From assembly GCA_014526335.1 (NCBI GenBank), contig JACTAT010000032.1, positions 8,992,846-9,056,845 on the forward strand: a stretch of 64,000 nucleotides of DNA, given 5' to 3'. Each line of letters opens with the position of its first letter. The stretch's first letter is position 1. Below, piece after piece: positions 11,961 to 25,220 of this stretch. The notes below the pieces were generated by a model that saw nothing but the letters and a program-made list of their open reading frames with translations, made no database searches and had not been told where the DNA came from. This stretch comes from Chrysaora quinquecirrha. Its lineage: Eukaryota; Cnidaria; Scyphozoa; Semaeostomeae; Pelagiidae. The position numbers were made by a program, and so were the translations under genes.

Positions 11961-14900
11961 CCTGAATAGCCTGTAGGGGTTAAATAGGGTGTTTTTCTAT
12001 CAAATTAGATCCCATTTGGGTGAAAAAATTTCCTCGAAAAATCACCAAAAGGCAAGTCTATAGCCTTACTAAATTGCCAAAAATCGGCCAAAAACAGCCT
12101 GGGTTAAATTGAAAACTCCATTTTTCTTCAAAAAAATAATTAATATAAACTACCAAATACCCCTGAATAGCCTGTAGGGGTTAAATAGGGTGTTTTTCTA
12201 TCAAATTAGATCTCATTTGGGTGAAAAAAATTTCCTCGAAAAATCACCAAAAAGGCAAGTCTATAGCCTTACTAAATTGCCAAAAATCGGCCAAAAATAG
12301 GGTTTTGAAAACAGCATTTTTCTTCAAAATAATTAATATAACCTACCAAAAACCCCTGAATAGCCTGTAGGGGTTAAATAGGGTGTTTTCTATCAAATTA
12401 GATCCCATTTGGGTGAAAAAAATTTGCTCGAAAAATCACCAAAAAGGCAAGTCTATATAGCCTTACTAAATTGCCAAAAATCGGCCAAAAATAGGGGTTT
12501 TGAAAACTGCATTTTTTCTTCAAAAATAATTAATATAACCTACCAAAAACCCCCTGAATAGCCTGTAGGGGTTAAATAGGGTGTTTTTCTATCAAATTAG
12601 ATCCCATTTGGGTGAAAAAAATTTCCTCGAAAAATCACCAAAAAGGCAAGTCTATAGCCTTGCTAAATTGCCAAGAATCGGTCAAAAACAGGGCTTTTGA
12701 AAACTCCATTTTTTCTTCAAAAATAATAAATATAACCTACCAAATACCCCATGAATAGCCTGTAGGGGTTAAATTGGGGTGTTTTTCTATCAAATTAGAT
12801 CTCATTTGGGTGAAAAAAATTAGCTCGAAAAATCACCAAAAAGGCAAGTCTATAGCCGTACTAAATTGCCAAAAATCAGCCAAAAACAGGGGTTTTGAAA
12901 ACTGCATTTTTTCTTCAAAAATAATTAATATAACCTAACAAAAACCCCCTGAATAGCCTGTAGGGGTTAAATAGGGTGTTTTCCTATCAAATTAGATCCA
13001 ATTTGGGTGAAAAAAATTTGCTCGAAAAATCACCAAAAAGGCAAGTCTATAGCCTTACTAAATTGCCAAAAATCGGCCAAAAACAAGGGTTTTGAAAACT
13101 CCATTATTTCTTCAAAAATAATAAATATAACCTACCAAATACCCCCTGAATAGCCTCTAGGGGTTAAATAGGGTGTTTTTCTATCAAATTATATCCAATT
13201 TGGGTGAAAAAAATTTCCTCGAAAAATCACCAAAAAGGCAAGTCTATAGCCTTACTAAATTGCCAAAAATCGGCCAAAAACAGGGGTTTTGAAAACTCCA
13301 TTTTTTCTTCAAAAATAATAAATATAACCTACTAAATACCCCATGAATAGCCTCTAGGGGTTAAATAGGGTGTTTTTCTATCAAAATAGATCCCATTTGG
13401 GTGAAAAAAATTTGCTCGAAAAATCACCAAAAGGGCAAGTCTATAGCCTTACTAAATTGCCAAGAATCGGTCAAAAACAGGGCTTTTGAAAACTCCACTT
13501 TTTCTTCAAAAATAATAAATATAACCTACCAAATACCCCCTGAATAGCCTGTAGGGGTTAAATAGGGTGTTTTTCTATCGAATTAGATCCCATTTGGGTG
13601 AAAAAAATTAGCTCGAAAAATCACCAAAAGGGCAAGTCTATAGCCTTACTAAATTGCCAAAAATCGGCCAAAAACAGGGGTTTTGAAAACTCCATTTTTC
13701 TTCAAAATAATAAATATAAGCATACCAAATACCCCTGAATAGCCTCTAAGGGTTAAATAGGGTATTTTCCTATCAAATTAGATCCAATTTGGGTGAAAAA
13801 AATTTGCTCGAAAAATCACCAAAAGGCAAGTCTATAGCCTTACTAAATTGCCAAAATCGGCCAAAAACAAGGGTTTTGAAAACTCCATTTTTCTTCAAAA
13901 TAATAAATATAACCTACCAAATACCCCTGAATAGCCTCTAGGGGTTAAATAGGGTGTTTTTCTATCAAATTAGATCCAATTTGGGTGAAAAAATTTCCTC
14001 GAAAAATCACCAAAAGGCAAGTCTATAGCCTTACTAAATTGCCAAAATCGGCCAAAAACAGGGTTTTGAAAACTCCATTTTTCTTCAAAATAATAAATAT
14101 AACCTACCAAATACCCCTGAATAGCCTCTAGGGGTTAAATAGGGTGTTTTTCTATCAAATTAGATCCCATTTGGGTGAAAAAATTTCCTCGAAAAATCGC
14201 CGAAAAGGCAAGTCTATAGCCTTACTAAATTGCCAAGAATCGGCCAAAAACAGGGGTTTTGAAAACTCCATTTTTTCTTCAAAAATAATAAATATAACCT
14301 ACCAAATACCCCTTGAATAGCCTCAACGGGTTAAATAGGGTGTTTCTCTATCAAATTAAACAAAATTTGGGTGAAAAAAATTTCCTCGAAAATCACCAAA
14401 AAGGCAAGTCTATAGCCTTACTAAATTGCCAAAAATCGGCCAAAAACAGGGGTTTTGAAAACTCCATTTTTTCTTCAAAAATAATAAATATAACCTACCG
14501 AATACCCCCTGAATAGCCTCTAGGGGTTAAATAGGGTGTTTTTCTATCAAATTAGATCCAATTGGGGTGAAAAAAATTTCCTCAAAAAATCACCAAAAAG
14601 GCAAGTCTATAGCCTTACTAAATTGCCAAAAATCGGCCAAAAATAGGGATTTTGAAAACTGCATTTTTTCTTCAAAAATAATAAATATAACCTACCAAAT
14701 ACCCCCTGAATAGCCTGTAGGGGTTAAATGGGGTGTTTTTCTATCAAATTAGATCCCATTGGGGTGAAAAAAATTTGCTCGAAAAATCACCAAAAAGGCA
14801 AGTCTATAGCCTTACTAAATTGCCAAAAATCGGCCAAAAACAGGGGTATTGAAAACTCCAATTTTTTCTTCAAAAATAATAAATATAACCTACCGAATAC

Positions 14901-17900
14901 CCCCTGAATAGCCTCTAGGGGTTAAATAGGGTGTTTTTCTATCAAATTAGATCCAATTTGGGTGAAAAAAATTTCCTCGAAAAATCACCAAAAGGCAAGT
15001 CTATAGCCTTACTAAATTGCCAAGAATCGGCCAAAAACAGGGCTTTTGAAAACTCCACTTTTTCTTCAAAAATAATAAATATAACCTACCAAATACCCCC
15101 TGAATAGCCTGTAGGGGTTAAATAGGGTGTTTTTCTATCGAATTAGATCCCATTTGGGTGAAAAAAATTAGCTCGAAAAATCACCAAAAGGGCAAGTCTA
15201 TAGCCTTACTAAATTGCCAAAAATCGGCCAAAAACAGGGGTTTTGAAAACTCCATTTTTTCTTCAAAAATAATAAATATAGCATACTAAATACCTCATGA
15301 ATAGCCTCTAGGGGTTAAATAGGGTGTTTTCCTATCAAATTAGATCCAATTTGGGTGAAAAAAATTTGCTCGAAAAATCACCAAAAAGGCAAGTCTATAG
15401 CCTTACTAAATTGCCAAAAATCGGCCAAAAACAAGGGTTTTGAAAACTCCATTATTTCTTCAAATATAATAAATATAACCTACCAAATACCCCCTGAATA
15501 GCCTCTAGGGGTTAAATAGGGTGTTTTTCTATCAAATTAGATCCAATTTGGGTGAAAAAATTTCCTCGAAAAATCACCAAAAGGCAAGTCTATAGCCTTA
15601 CTAAATTGCCTACCCCTGAATAGCCTCTAGGGGTTAAATAGGGTGTTTTCTATCAAATTAGCCAATTTGGGTGAAAAAATTTCCTCGAAAAATCACCAAA
15701 AGGCAAGTCTATAGCCTTACTAAATTGCCAAAAATCGGCCAAAAACAGGGTTTTGAAAACTCCATTTTTCTTCAAAATAATAAATATAACCTACCAAATA
15801 CCCCTGAATAGCCTCTAGGGGTTAAATAGGGTGTTTTTCTATCAAATTAGATCCAATTTGGGTGAAAAAAATTTCCTCGAAAAATCACCAAAAAGGCAAG
15901 TCTATAGCCTTACTAAATTGCCAAAAATCGGCCAAAAACAGGGGTTTTGAAAACTCCATTTTTTCTTCAAAAATAATAAATATAACCTACCAAATACCCC
16001 TGAATAGCCTCTAGGGGTTAAATAGGGTGTTTTTCTATCAAATTAGATCCAATTTGGGTGAAAAAATTTCCTCGAAAAATCACCAAAAGGCAAGTCTATA
16101 GCCTTACTAAATTGCCAAAAATCGGCCAAAAACAGGGTTTTGAAAACTCCATTTTTCTTCAAAATAATAAATATAACCTACCAAATACCCCTGAATAGCC
16201 TGTAGGGGTTAAATAGGGTGTTTTTCTATCAAATTAGATCCAATTTGGGTGAAAAAATTTCCTCGAAAAATCACCAAAAGGCAAGTCTATAGCCTTACTA
16301 AATTGCCAAAAATCGGCCAAAAACAGGGTTTTGAAAACTCCATTTTTCTTCAAAAATAATTAATATAACCTACCAAATACCCCTGAATAGCCTGTAGGGG
16401 TTAAATAGGGTGTTTTTCTATCAAATTAGATCCCATTTGGGTGAAAAAATTTCCTCGAAAAATCACCAAAAGGCAAGTCTATAGCCTTACTAAATTGCCA
16501 AAAATCGGCCAAAAACAGGGTTTTGAAAACTGCATTTTTCTTCAAAATAATTAATATAACCTACCAAATACCCCTGAATAGCCTGTAGGGGTTAAATAGG
16601 GTGTTTTTCTATCAAATTAGATCCCATTTGGGTGAAAAAATTTCCTCGAAAAATCACCAAAAGGCAAGTCTATAGCCTTACTAAATTGCCAAAAATCAGC
16701 GAAAAATAGGGGTTTTGAAAACTGCATTTTTCTTCAAAAATAATTAATTTAACCTATCAAATACCCCCTGAATAGCCTGTAGGGGTTAAATAGGGTGTTT
16801 TTCTATCAAAATAGATCCAATTTGGGTGAAAAAAATTTCCTCGAAAAATCACCAAAAAGGCAAGTCTATAGCCTTACTAAATTGCCAAAAATCGGCCAAA
16901 AACAGGGGTTTTGAAAACTGCATTTTTCTTCAAAATAATTAATATAACCTACCAAATACCCCTGAATAGCCTGTAGGGGTTAAATAGGGTGTTTTTCTAT
17001 CAAATTAGATCCAATTTGGGTGAAAAAATTTCCTCGAAAAATCACCAAAAGGCAAGTCTATAGCCTTACTAAATTGCCAAAAATCGGCCAAAAACAGGGT
17101 TTTGAAAACTCCATTTTTCTTCAAAATAATTAATATAACCTACCAAATACCCCTGAATAGCCTGTAGGGGTTAAATAGGGTGTTTTTCTATCAAATTAGA
17201 TCCCATTTGGGTGAAAAAAATTTCCTCGAAAAATCACCAAAAAGGCAAGTCTATAGCCTTACTAAATTGCCAAAAATCGGCCAAAAACAGGGGTTTTGAA
17301 AACTCCATTTTTCTTCAAAATAATTAATATAACCTACCAAATACCCCCTGAATAGCCTGTAGGGGTTAAATAGGGTGTTTTTCTATCAAATTAGATCCAA
17401 TTTGGGTGAAAAAAATTTCCTCGAAAAATCACCAAAAAGGCAAGTCTATAGCCTTACTAAATTGCCAAAAATCGGCCAAAAACAGGGGTTTTGAAAACTG
17501 CATTTTTTCTTCAAAAATAATTAATATAACCTACCAAATACCCCCTGAATAGCCTGTAGGGGTTAAATAGGGTGTTTTTCTATCAAATTAGATCCAATTT
17601 GGGTGAAAAAAATTTCCTCGAAAAATCACCAAAAGGCAAGTCTATAGCCTTACTAAATTGCCAAAAATCGGCCAAAAACAGGGTTTTGAAAACTCCATTT
17701 TTCTTCAAAATAATTAATATAACCTACCAAATACCCCTGAATAGCCTGTAGGGGTTAAATAGGGTGTTTTTCTATCAAATTAGATCCAATTTGGGTGAAA
17801 AAAATTTCCTCGAAAAATCACCAAAAGGCAAGTCTATAGCCTTACTAAATTGCCAAAAATCGGCCAAAAACAGGGTTTTGAAAACTCCATTTTTCTTCAA

Positions 17901-20900
17901 AAATAATTAATATAACCTACCAAATACCCCCTGAATAGCCTGTAGGGGTTAAATAGGGTGTTTTTCTATCAAATTAGATCCAATTTGGGTGAAAAAAATT
18001 TCCTCGAAAAATCACCAAAAGGCAAGTCTATAGCCTTACTAAATTGCCAAAAATCGGCCAAAAACAGGGGTTTTGAAAACTCCATTTTTCTTCAAAATAA
18101 TTAATATAACCTACCAAATACCCCCTGAATAGCCTGTAGGGGTTAAATAGGGTGTTTTTCTATCAAATTAGATCCCATTTGGGTGAAAAAATTTCCTCGA
18201 AAAATCACCAAAAAGGCAAGTCTATAGCCTTACTAAATTGCCAAAAATCGGCCAAAAACAGGGGTTTTGAAAACTCCATTTTTCTTCAAAATAATTAATA
18301 TAACCTACCAAATACTCCCTGAATAGCCTGTAGGGGTTAAATAGGGTGTTTTTCTATCAAATTAGATCCAATTTGGGTGAAAAAATTTCCTCGAAAAATC
18401 ACCAAAAGGCAAGTCTATAGCCTTACTAAATTGCCAAAAATCGGCCAAAAACAGGGTTTTGAAAACTCCATTTTTCTTCAAAATAATTAATATAACCTAC
18501 CAAATACCCCTGAATAGCCTGTAGGGGTTAAATAGGGTGTTTTTCTATCAAATTAGACACAATTTGGGTGAAAAAATTTCCTCGAAAAATCACCAAAAAG
18601 GCAAGTCTATAGCCTTACTAAATTGCCAAAAATCGGCCAAAAATAGGGGTTTTGAAAACTCCATTTTTCTTCAAAAATAATTAATATAACCTACCAAATA
18701 AGCCCTGAATAGCCTTTAGGGGTTAAATAGGGTGTTTTTCTATCAAATTAGATCCAATTTGGGTGAAAAAAATTTCCTCGAAAAATCACCAAAAAGGCAA
18801 GTCTATAGCCTTACTAAATTGCCAAAAATCGGCCAAAGACAGGGTTTTGAAAACTCCATTTTTCTTCAAAATAATTAATATAACCTACCAAATACCCCTG
18901 AATAGTCTGTAGGGGTTAAATAGGGTGTTTTTCTATCAAATAAGATCCAATTTGGGTGAAAAAAATTTCCTCGAAAAATCATCAAAAAGGCAAGTCTATA
19001 GCCTTACTAAATTGCCAAAAATTGGCCAAAAACAGGGGTTTTCAAAGGTCAATTTTTTCTTCAAAAATAATTAATATAACCTACCAAATACCCCCTGAAT
19101 AGCCTGTAGGGGTTAAATAGGGTGTTTCTCTATCAAATTAGACACAATTTGGGTGAAAAAATTTCCTCGAAAAATCACCAAAAGGCAAGTCTATAGCCTT
19201 ACTAAATTGCCAAAAATCGGCCAAAAACAGGGGTTTTGAAAACTCCATTTTTCTTCAAAAATAATTAATATAACCTACCAAATACCCCCTGAATAGCCTG
19301 TAGGGGTTAAATAGGGTGTTTCTCTATCAAATTAGACACAACTTGGGTGAAAAAATTTCCTCGAAAAATCACCAAAAAGGCAAGTCTATAGCCTTACTAA
19401 ATTGCCAAAAATCGGCCAAAAACAGGGTTTTGAAAACTGCATTTTTTCTTCCAAAATAACTAATATAACCTACCAAATACCCCCTGAATAGTCTGTAGGG
19501 GTTAAATAGGGTGTTTTTCTATCAAATAAGATCCAATTTGGGTGAAAAAAATTTCCTCGAAAAATCAACAAAGAGGCAAGTCTATAGCCTTACTAAATTG
19601 CCAAAAATCGGCCAAAAACAGGGTTTTGAAAACTCCATTTTTCTTCAAAATAATTAATATAACCTACCAAATACCCCTGAATAGCCTGTAGGGGTTAAAT
19701 AGGGTGTTTTCTATCAAATTAGATCCAATTTGGGTGAAAAAATTTCCTCGAAAAATCACCAAAAGGCAAGTCTATAGCCTTACTAAATTGCCAAAAATCG
19801 GCCAAAAACAGGGTTTTGAAAACTCCATTTTTCTTCAAAAATAATTAATATAACCTACCAAATACCCCTGAATAGCCTGTAGGGGTTAAATAGGGTGTTT
19901 TCTATCAAATTAGATCCAATTTGGGTGAAAAAATTTCCTCGAAAAATCACCAAAAGGCAAGTCTATAGCCTTACTAAATTGCCAAAAATCGGCCAAAAAC
20001 AGGGTTTTGAAAACTCCATTTTTCTTCAAAAATAATTAATATAACCTACCAAATACCCCTGAATAGCCTGTAGGGGTTAAATAGGGTGTTTTTCTATCAA
20101 ATTAGATCCAATTTGGGTGAAAAAATTTCCTCGAAAAATCACCAAAAGGCAAGTCTATAGCCTTACTAAATTGCCAAAAATCGGCCAAAAACAGGGTTTT
20201 GAAAACTCCATTTTTCTTCAAAATAATTAATATAACCTACCAAATACCCCTGAATAGCCTGTAGGGGTTAAATAGGGTGTTTTTCTATCAAATTAGATCC
20301 AATTTGGGTGAAAAAATTTCCTCGAAAAATCACCAAAAGGCAAGTCTATAGCCTTACTAAATTGCCAAAAATCGGCCAAAAAATAGGGTTTTGAAAACTC
20401 CATTTTTCTTCAAAAATAATTAATATAACCTACCAAATACCCCTGAATAGCCTGTAGGGGTTAAATAGGGTGTTTTTCTATCAAATTAGATCCAATTTGG
20501 GTGAAAAAATTTCCTCGAAAAATCACCAAAAGGCAAGTCTATAGCCTTACTAAATTGCCAAAAATCGGCCAAAAACAGGGTTTTGAAAACTCCATTTTTC
20601 TTCAAAAATAATTAATATAACCTACCAAATACCCCTGAATAGCCTGTAGGGGTTAAATAGGGTGTTTTTCTATCAAATTAGATCCAATTTGGGTGAAAAA
20701 ATTTCCTCGAAAAATCACCAAAAGGCAAGTCTATAGCCTTACTAAATTGCCAAAAATCGGCCAAAAACAGGGTTTTGAAAACTCCATTTTTCTTCAAAAT
20801 AATTAATATAACCTACCAAATACCCCTGAATAGCCTGTAGGGGTTAAATAGGGTGTTTTCTATCAAATTAGATCCAATTTGGGTGAAAAAATTTCCTCGA

Positions 20901-23900
20901 AAAATCACCAAAAGGCAAGTCTATAGCCTTACTAAATTGCCAAAAATCGGCCAAAAACAGGGTTTTGAAAACTCCATTTTTCTTCAAAAATAATTAATAT
21001 AACCTACCAAATACCCCTGAATAGCCTCTAGGGGTTAAATAGGATGTTTTTCTTTCAAATTAGATCCAATTTGTGTGAAAAAAATTTCCTCGAAAAATCA
21101 CCAAAAAGGCAAGTCTATAGCCTTACTAAATTGCCAAAAATCGGCCAAAAACAGGGGTATTGAAAACTCCCTTTTTTTCCATAATAATTAATATAACCTA
21201 CCAAATACCCCTGAATAGCCTGTAGGGGTTAAATAGGGTGTTTTTCTATCAAATTAGATCCAATTTGGGTGAAAAAATTTCCTCGAAAAATCACCAAAAG
21301 GCAAGTCTATAGCCTTACTAAATTGCCAAAAATCGGCCAAAAACAGGGGTTTTGAAAACTCCATTTTTTCTTCAAAAATAATTAATATAACCTACCAAAA
21401 ACCCCCTGAATAGCCTGTAGGGGTTAAATAGGGTGTTTTTCTATCAAATTAGATCCCATTTGGGTGAAAAAAATTTCCTCGAAAAATCACCAAAAAGGCA
21501 AGTCTATAGCCTTACTAAATTGCCAAAATCGGCCAAAAACAGGGGTTTTGAAAACTCCATTATTTCTTCAAAAATAATTAATATAACCTACCAAATACCC
21601 CCTGAATAGCCTCTAGGGGTTAAATAGGGTGTTTTTCTATCAAATTAGACACAATTTGGGTGAAGAAATTTTCTTCGAAAAATCACCAAAAAGGCAAGTT
21701 TATAGCCTTACTAAATTGGCAAAAATCGGCCAAAAATAGGGGTTTTGAAAACTCCATTTTGTCTTCAAAAATATTTAATATAACCTACCAAATAAGCCCT
21801 GAATAGCCTTTAGGGGTTAAATAGGGTGTTTTTCTATCAAATAAGACACAATTTGGGTGAAGAGAATTTCCTCGAAAAATCACCAAAAAGGCAAGTCTAT
21901 AGCCTTACTAAATTGCCAAAAATCGGCCAAAAATAGGGGTTTTGAAAACTCCATTTTTTCTTCAAAAATATTTAATATAACCTCCCAAATACCCCCTGAA
22001 TAGCCTCTAAGGGTTAACTAGGATGTTTTTCTTTCAAATTAGATCGAATTTGTGTGAAAAAAATTTCCTCGAAAAATCGCCGAAAAGGCAAGTCTATAGC
22101 CTTACTAAATTGCCAAGAATCGGCCAAAAACAGGGGTTTTGAAAACTCCATTTTTTCTTCAAAAATAATTAATATAACCTACCAAATACACCCTGAATAG
22201 GCTCTAGGGGTTAAATAGGGTGTTTCTCTATCAAATTAAACACAATTTGGGTGAAAAAAATTTCCTCGAAAATCACCAAAAAGGCAAGTCTATAGCCTTA
22301 CTAAATTGCCAAAAATCGGCCAAAAACAGGGGTTTTGAAAACTCCATTTTTTCTTCAAAAATAATTAATATAACCTACCAAATACCCCTGAATAGCCTTT
22401 AGGGGTTAAATAGGGTGTTTTTCTATCAAATTAGATCCAATTTGGGTGAAAAAAATTTCCTCGAAAAATCACCAAAAAGGCAAGTCTATAGCCTTACTAA
22501 ATTGCCAAAAATCGGCCAAAAACAGGGTTTTGAAAACTCCATTTTTCTTCAAAAATAATTAATATAACCTACCAAATACCCCTGAATAGCCTGTAGGGGT
22601 TAAATAGGGTGTTTTTCTATCAAATTAGATCCAATTTGGGTGAAAAAATTTCCTCGAAAAATCACCAAAAGGCAAGTCTATAGCCTTACTAAATTGCCAA
22701 AATCGGCCAAAAACAGGGTTTTGAAAACTCCATTTTTCTTCAAAAATATTTAATATAACCTCCCAAATACCCCCTGAATAGCCTCTAAGGGTTAACTAGG
22801 ATGTTTTTCTTTCAAATTAGATCGAATTTGTGTGAAAAAAATTTCCTCGAAAAATCACCGAAAAGGCAAGTCTATAGCCTTACTAAATTGCCAAAAATCG
22901 GCCAAAAACAGGGTTTTGAAAACTCCATTTTTCTTCAAAATAATTAATATAACCTACCAAATACCCCCTGAATAGCCTCTAGGGGTTAAATAGGGTGTTT
23001 TTCTTTCAAATTAGATCCAATTTGGGTGAAAAAATTTCCTCGAAAAATCACCAAAAAGGCAAGTCTATAGCCTTACTAAATTGCCAAAAATCGGCCAAAA
23101 ACAGGGGTTTTGAAAACTCCATTTTTTCTTCAAAAATAATTAATATAACCTACCAAATACCCCCTGAATAGCCTGTAGGGGTTAAATAGGGTGTTTTTCT
23201 ATCAAATTAGATCCAATTTGGGTGAAAAAAATTTCCTCGAAAAATCACCAAAAAGGCAAGTCTATAGCCTTACTAAATTGCCAAAAATCGGCCAAAAACA
23301 GGGTTTTGAAAACTCCATTTTTCTTCAAAATAATTAATATAACCTACCAAATACCCCTGAATAGCCTGTAGGGGTTAAATAGGGTGTTTTCTATCAAATT
23401 AGATCCAATTTGGGTGAAAAAATTTCCTCGAAAAATCACCAAAAGGCAAGTCTATAGCCTTACTAAATTGCCAAAATCGGCCAAAAACAGGGTTTTGAAA
23501 ACTCCATTTTTCTTCAAAAATAATTAATATAACCTACCAAATACCCCCTGAATAGCCTGTAGGGGTTAAATAGGGTGTTTTTCTATCAAATTAGATCCAA
23601 TTTGGGTGAAAAAAATTTCCTCGAAAAATCACCAAAAAGGCAAGTCTATAGCCTTACTAAATTGCCAAAAATCGGCCAAAAACAGGGGTTTTGAAAACTC
23701 CATTTTTTTAAAAATATATTTAATATAACCTACCAAATACCCCCTAAATAGCCTGTAGAGGTTAAATAGGGTGTTTTTCTATCAAATTAGATCCAATTTG
23801 GGTGAAAAAATTTCCTCGAAAAATCACCAAAAGGCAAGTCTATAGCCTTACTAAATTGCCAAAAATCGGCCAAAAACAAGGGTTTTGAAAACTCCATTTT

Positions 23901-24032
23901 TCTTCAAAATAATTAATATAACCTACCAAATACCCCTGAATAGCCTGTAGGGGTTAAATAGGGTGTTTTTCTATCAAATTAGATCCAATTTGGGTGAAAA
24001 ATTTCCAATATCAAAATTTCTTACAATATCAA

Positions 24033-24164
24033 TTAAAATAATTCATCATCACTCTCATCATAATCATCATCGTTTATATCAGAGTCATCACTATCATCAT
24101 CATCATCATCATCGAAATCGTCAGTTATCATTTCATCGTCATCATCTTCATCATCATCGCCGTC
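24033..24164 (-). CDS. Possible C-terminal end of an acidic protein, truncated by the gap
   Basis: Read on the minus strand from the gap edge, 43 codons run open to a TAA at 24033-24035. They encode a tail made mostly of Asp, with Glu, Ser and a few other residues: it begins DGDDDEDDDDEMITDDF, continues with a run of seven Asp, and ends SDINDDDYDESDDELF. The mix of GAT, GAC, GAA and GAG and the non-repetitive ending before the stop look more like an acidic protein tail than a pure ATC microsatellite. Such tails occur in many nuclear and chaperone proteins, so the family cannot be named. The rest of the gene would lie in or beyond the 500-N gap. Satellite begins only 26 bp past the stop. The alternative is an imperfect trinucleotide repeat that happens to be open. 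Confidence 0.33.
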   Translation of the reverse strand, partial: DGDDDEDDDDEMITDDFDDDDDDDSDDSDINDDDYDESDDELF

Positions 24165-24664
24165 NNNNNNNNNNNNNNNNNNNNNNNNNNNNNNNNNNNN
24201 NNNNNNNNNNNNNNNNNNNNNNNNNNNNNNNNNNNNNNNNNNNNNNNNNNNNNNNNNNNNNNNNNNNNNNNNNNNNNNNNNNNNNNNNNNNNNNNNNNNN
24301 NNNNNNNNNNNNNNNNNNNNNNNNNNNNNNNNNNNNNNNNNNNNNNNNNNNNNNNNNNNNNNNNNNNNNNNNNNNNNNNNNNNNNNNNNNNNNNNNNNNN
24401 NNNNNNNNNNNNNNNNNNNNNNNNNNNNNNNNNNNNNNNNNNNNNNNNNNNNNNNNNNNNNNNNNNNNNNNNNNNNNNNNNNNNNNNNNNNNNNNNNNNN
24501 NNNNNNNNNNNNNNNNNNNNNNNNNNNNNNNNNNNNNNNNNNNNNNNNNNNNNNNNNNNNNNNNNNNNNNNNNNNNNNNNNNNNNNNNNNNNNNNNNNNN
24601 NNNNNNNNNNNNNNNNNNNNNNNNNNNNNNNNNNNNNNNNNNNNNNNNNNNNNNNNNNNNNNNN
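24165..24664. other. Assembly gap of exactly 500 N
   Basis: The run is exactly 500 undetermined bases, a placeholder length typical of scaffolding rather than a measured distance. The true separation and relative orientation of the satellite contig (left) and the gene-bearing contig (right) are therefore not given by this sequence. Confidence 0.98.
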
Positions 24665-24731
24665 AAACCAGATACCTTAATTAATTTTTGGGTCATTACT
24701 GGGAAAGATCTGACCAAAATTATTTGATAAG

Positions 24732-25122
24732 TACACTTTTTTAATAAGCAACTGCTCAATAAGCAACTAGGGCTGAACTGACATTAACATTAAGCAACTT
24801 GAAGGCTCAATTGAATTACTGTAAGCAGCTAAGAAGTCAAACAACCAAGCTTATTCTCTTTCTTGTGTTAGGAAATTGTTCTTCGTTCTTATGTTTTGAA
24901 TGTTAATTAAAGTTCGTTGGCTAACGTTTTCCCACTTACTGCCTCCCAAAAGTCGTGCTGTAGGCCTAACAGATGACGATTTTGACACGCGAAGCCAGGA
25001 GTGGTTATTAGGTACAAAAAATGTTAAGCAACGTTTAAGCAACTTTGAGGGTTGAAATGTCTAAAATTTTAACAACTTTGAGGGTTGGACGAAAGTCAAG
25101 TTGCTTTTTAAAAAAAAGTGTA
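24732..25122. mobile_element. Small TIR element, family A (repeats TAAGCAAC)
   Basis: The ends are inverted copies: left CACTTTTTTAATAAGCAACT, right the complement of CACTTTTTTTTAAAAAGCAACT, each bordered by TA. A TA target duplication is therefore possible but cannot be told from the TIR itself. Inside, TAAGCAAC occurs directly at 24745 and 24760 (15 bp apart), then near 24791, 25024 and 25036, and inverted near the right end. There is no transposase frame in 391 bp, so it is non-autonomous. Related copies or fragments lie at 48166-49287, 59050-59307 and 61860-61910. Confidence 0.75.
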
Positions 25123-25220
25123 TGGTTATATGAAGTACTTTCATTACATGCTTTTCTTGTGTCTCCCAGCAAATTTTGTAAGATATCGAAAAATGAGTCC
25201 TTTTCTCGTAAGGGTACCAT

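Larger units (their letters stand above)
1..24006. repeat. Tandem satellite array, ~196-bp monomer
   Basis: The same unit repeats head to tail from the left edge to 24006. Measured between successive 'tgaatagcct' anchors, units are 196-197 bp where homopolymers are full length and 189-190 bp where they are shortened, giving roughly 120-125 copies. The best conserved part is the block around 'ggcaagtctatagcctta' followed by 'ctaaattgcc'. Each monomer carries three short dyads: the 11-bp palindrome gttttgaaaac, CCCCT/AGGGG arms around an 11-nt loop, and GGCAA/TTGCC arms around an 18-nt loop. Common variants are cctgtagggg/cctctagggg, tttcctcg/tttgctcg and agatcc/atatac. Several 60-67 codon open frames run through single monomers but are by-products of the repeat. 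The size and AT-richness would suit centromeric or other heterochromatic satellite; that is inference. Confidence 0.97.

Noticed and set aside
87..22402. Repeated 60-67 codon open frames in the satellite, near-identical proteins
   Set aside because: They come from the monomer length being close to a multiple of three and start at GTG or similar. They are by-products of the repeat with no sign of selection.
1..24006. CRISPR-like array
   Set aside because: Repeats are contiguous 190-197 bp monomers with no unique spacers, in an intron-bearing animal genome.
23963..24727. Plus-strand His-rich frame running through the gap
   Set aside because: It is the antisense of the acidic minus-strand frame plus undetermined bases. 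Poly-His arises from ATC triplets.
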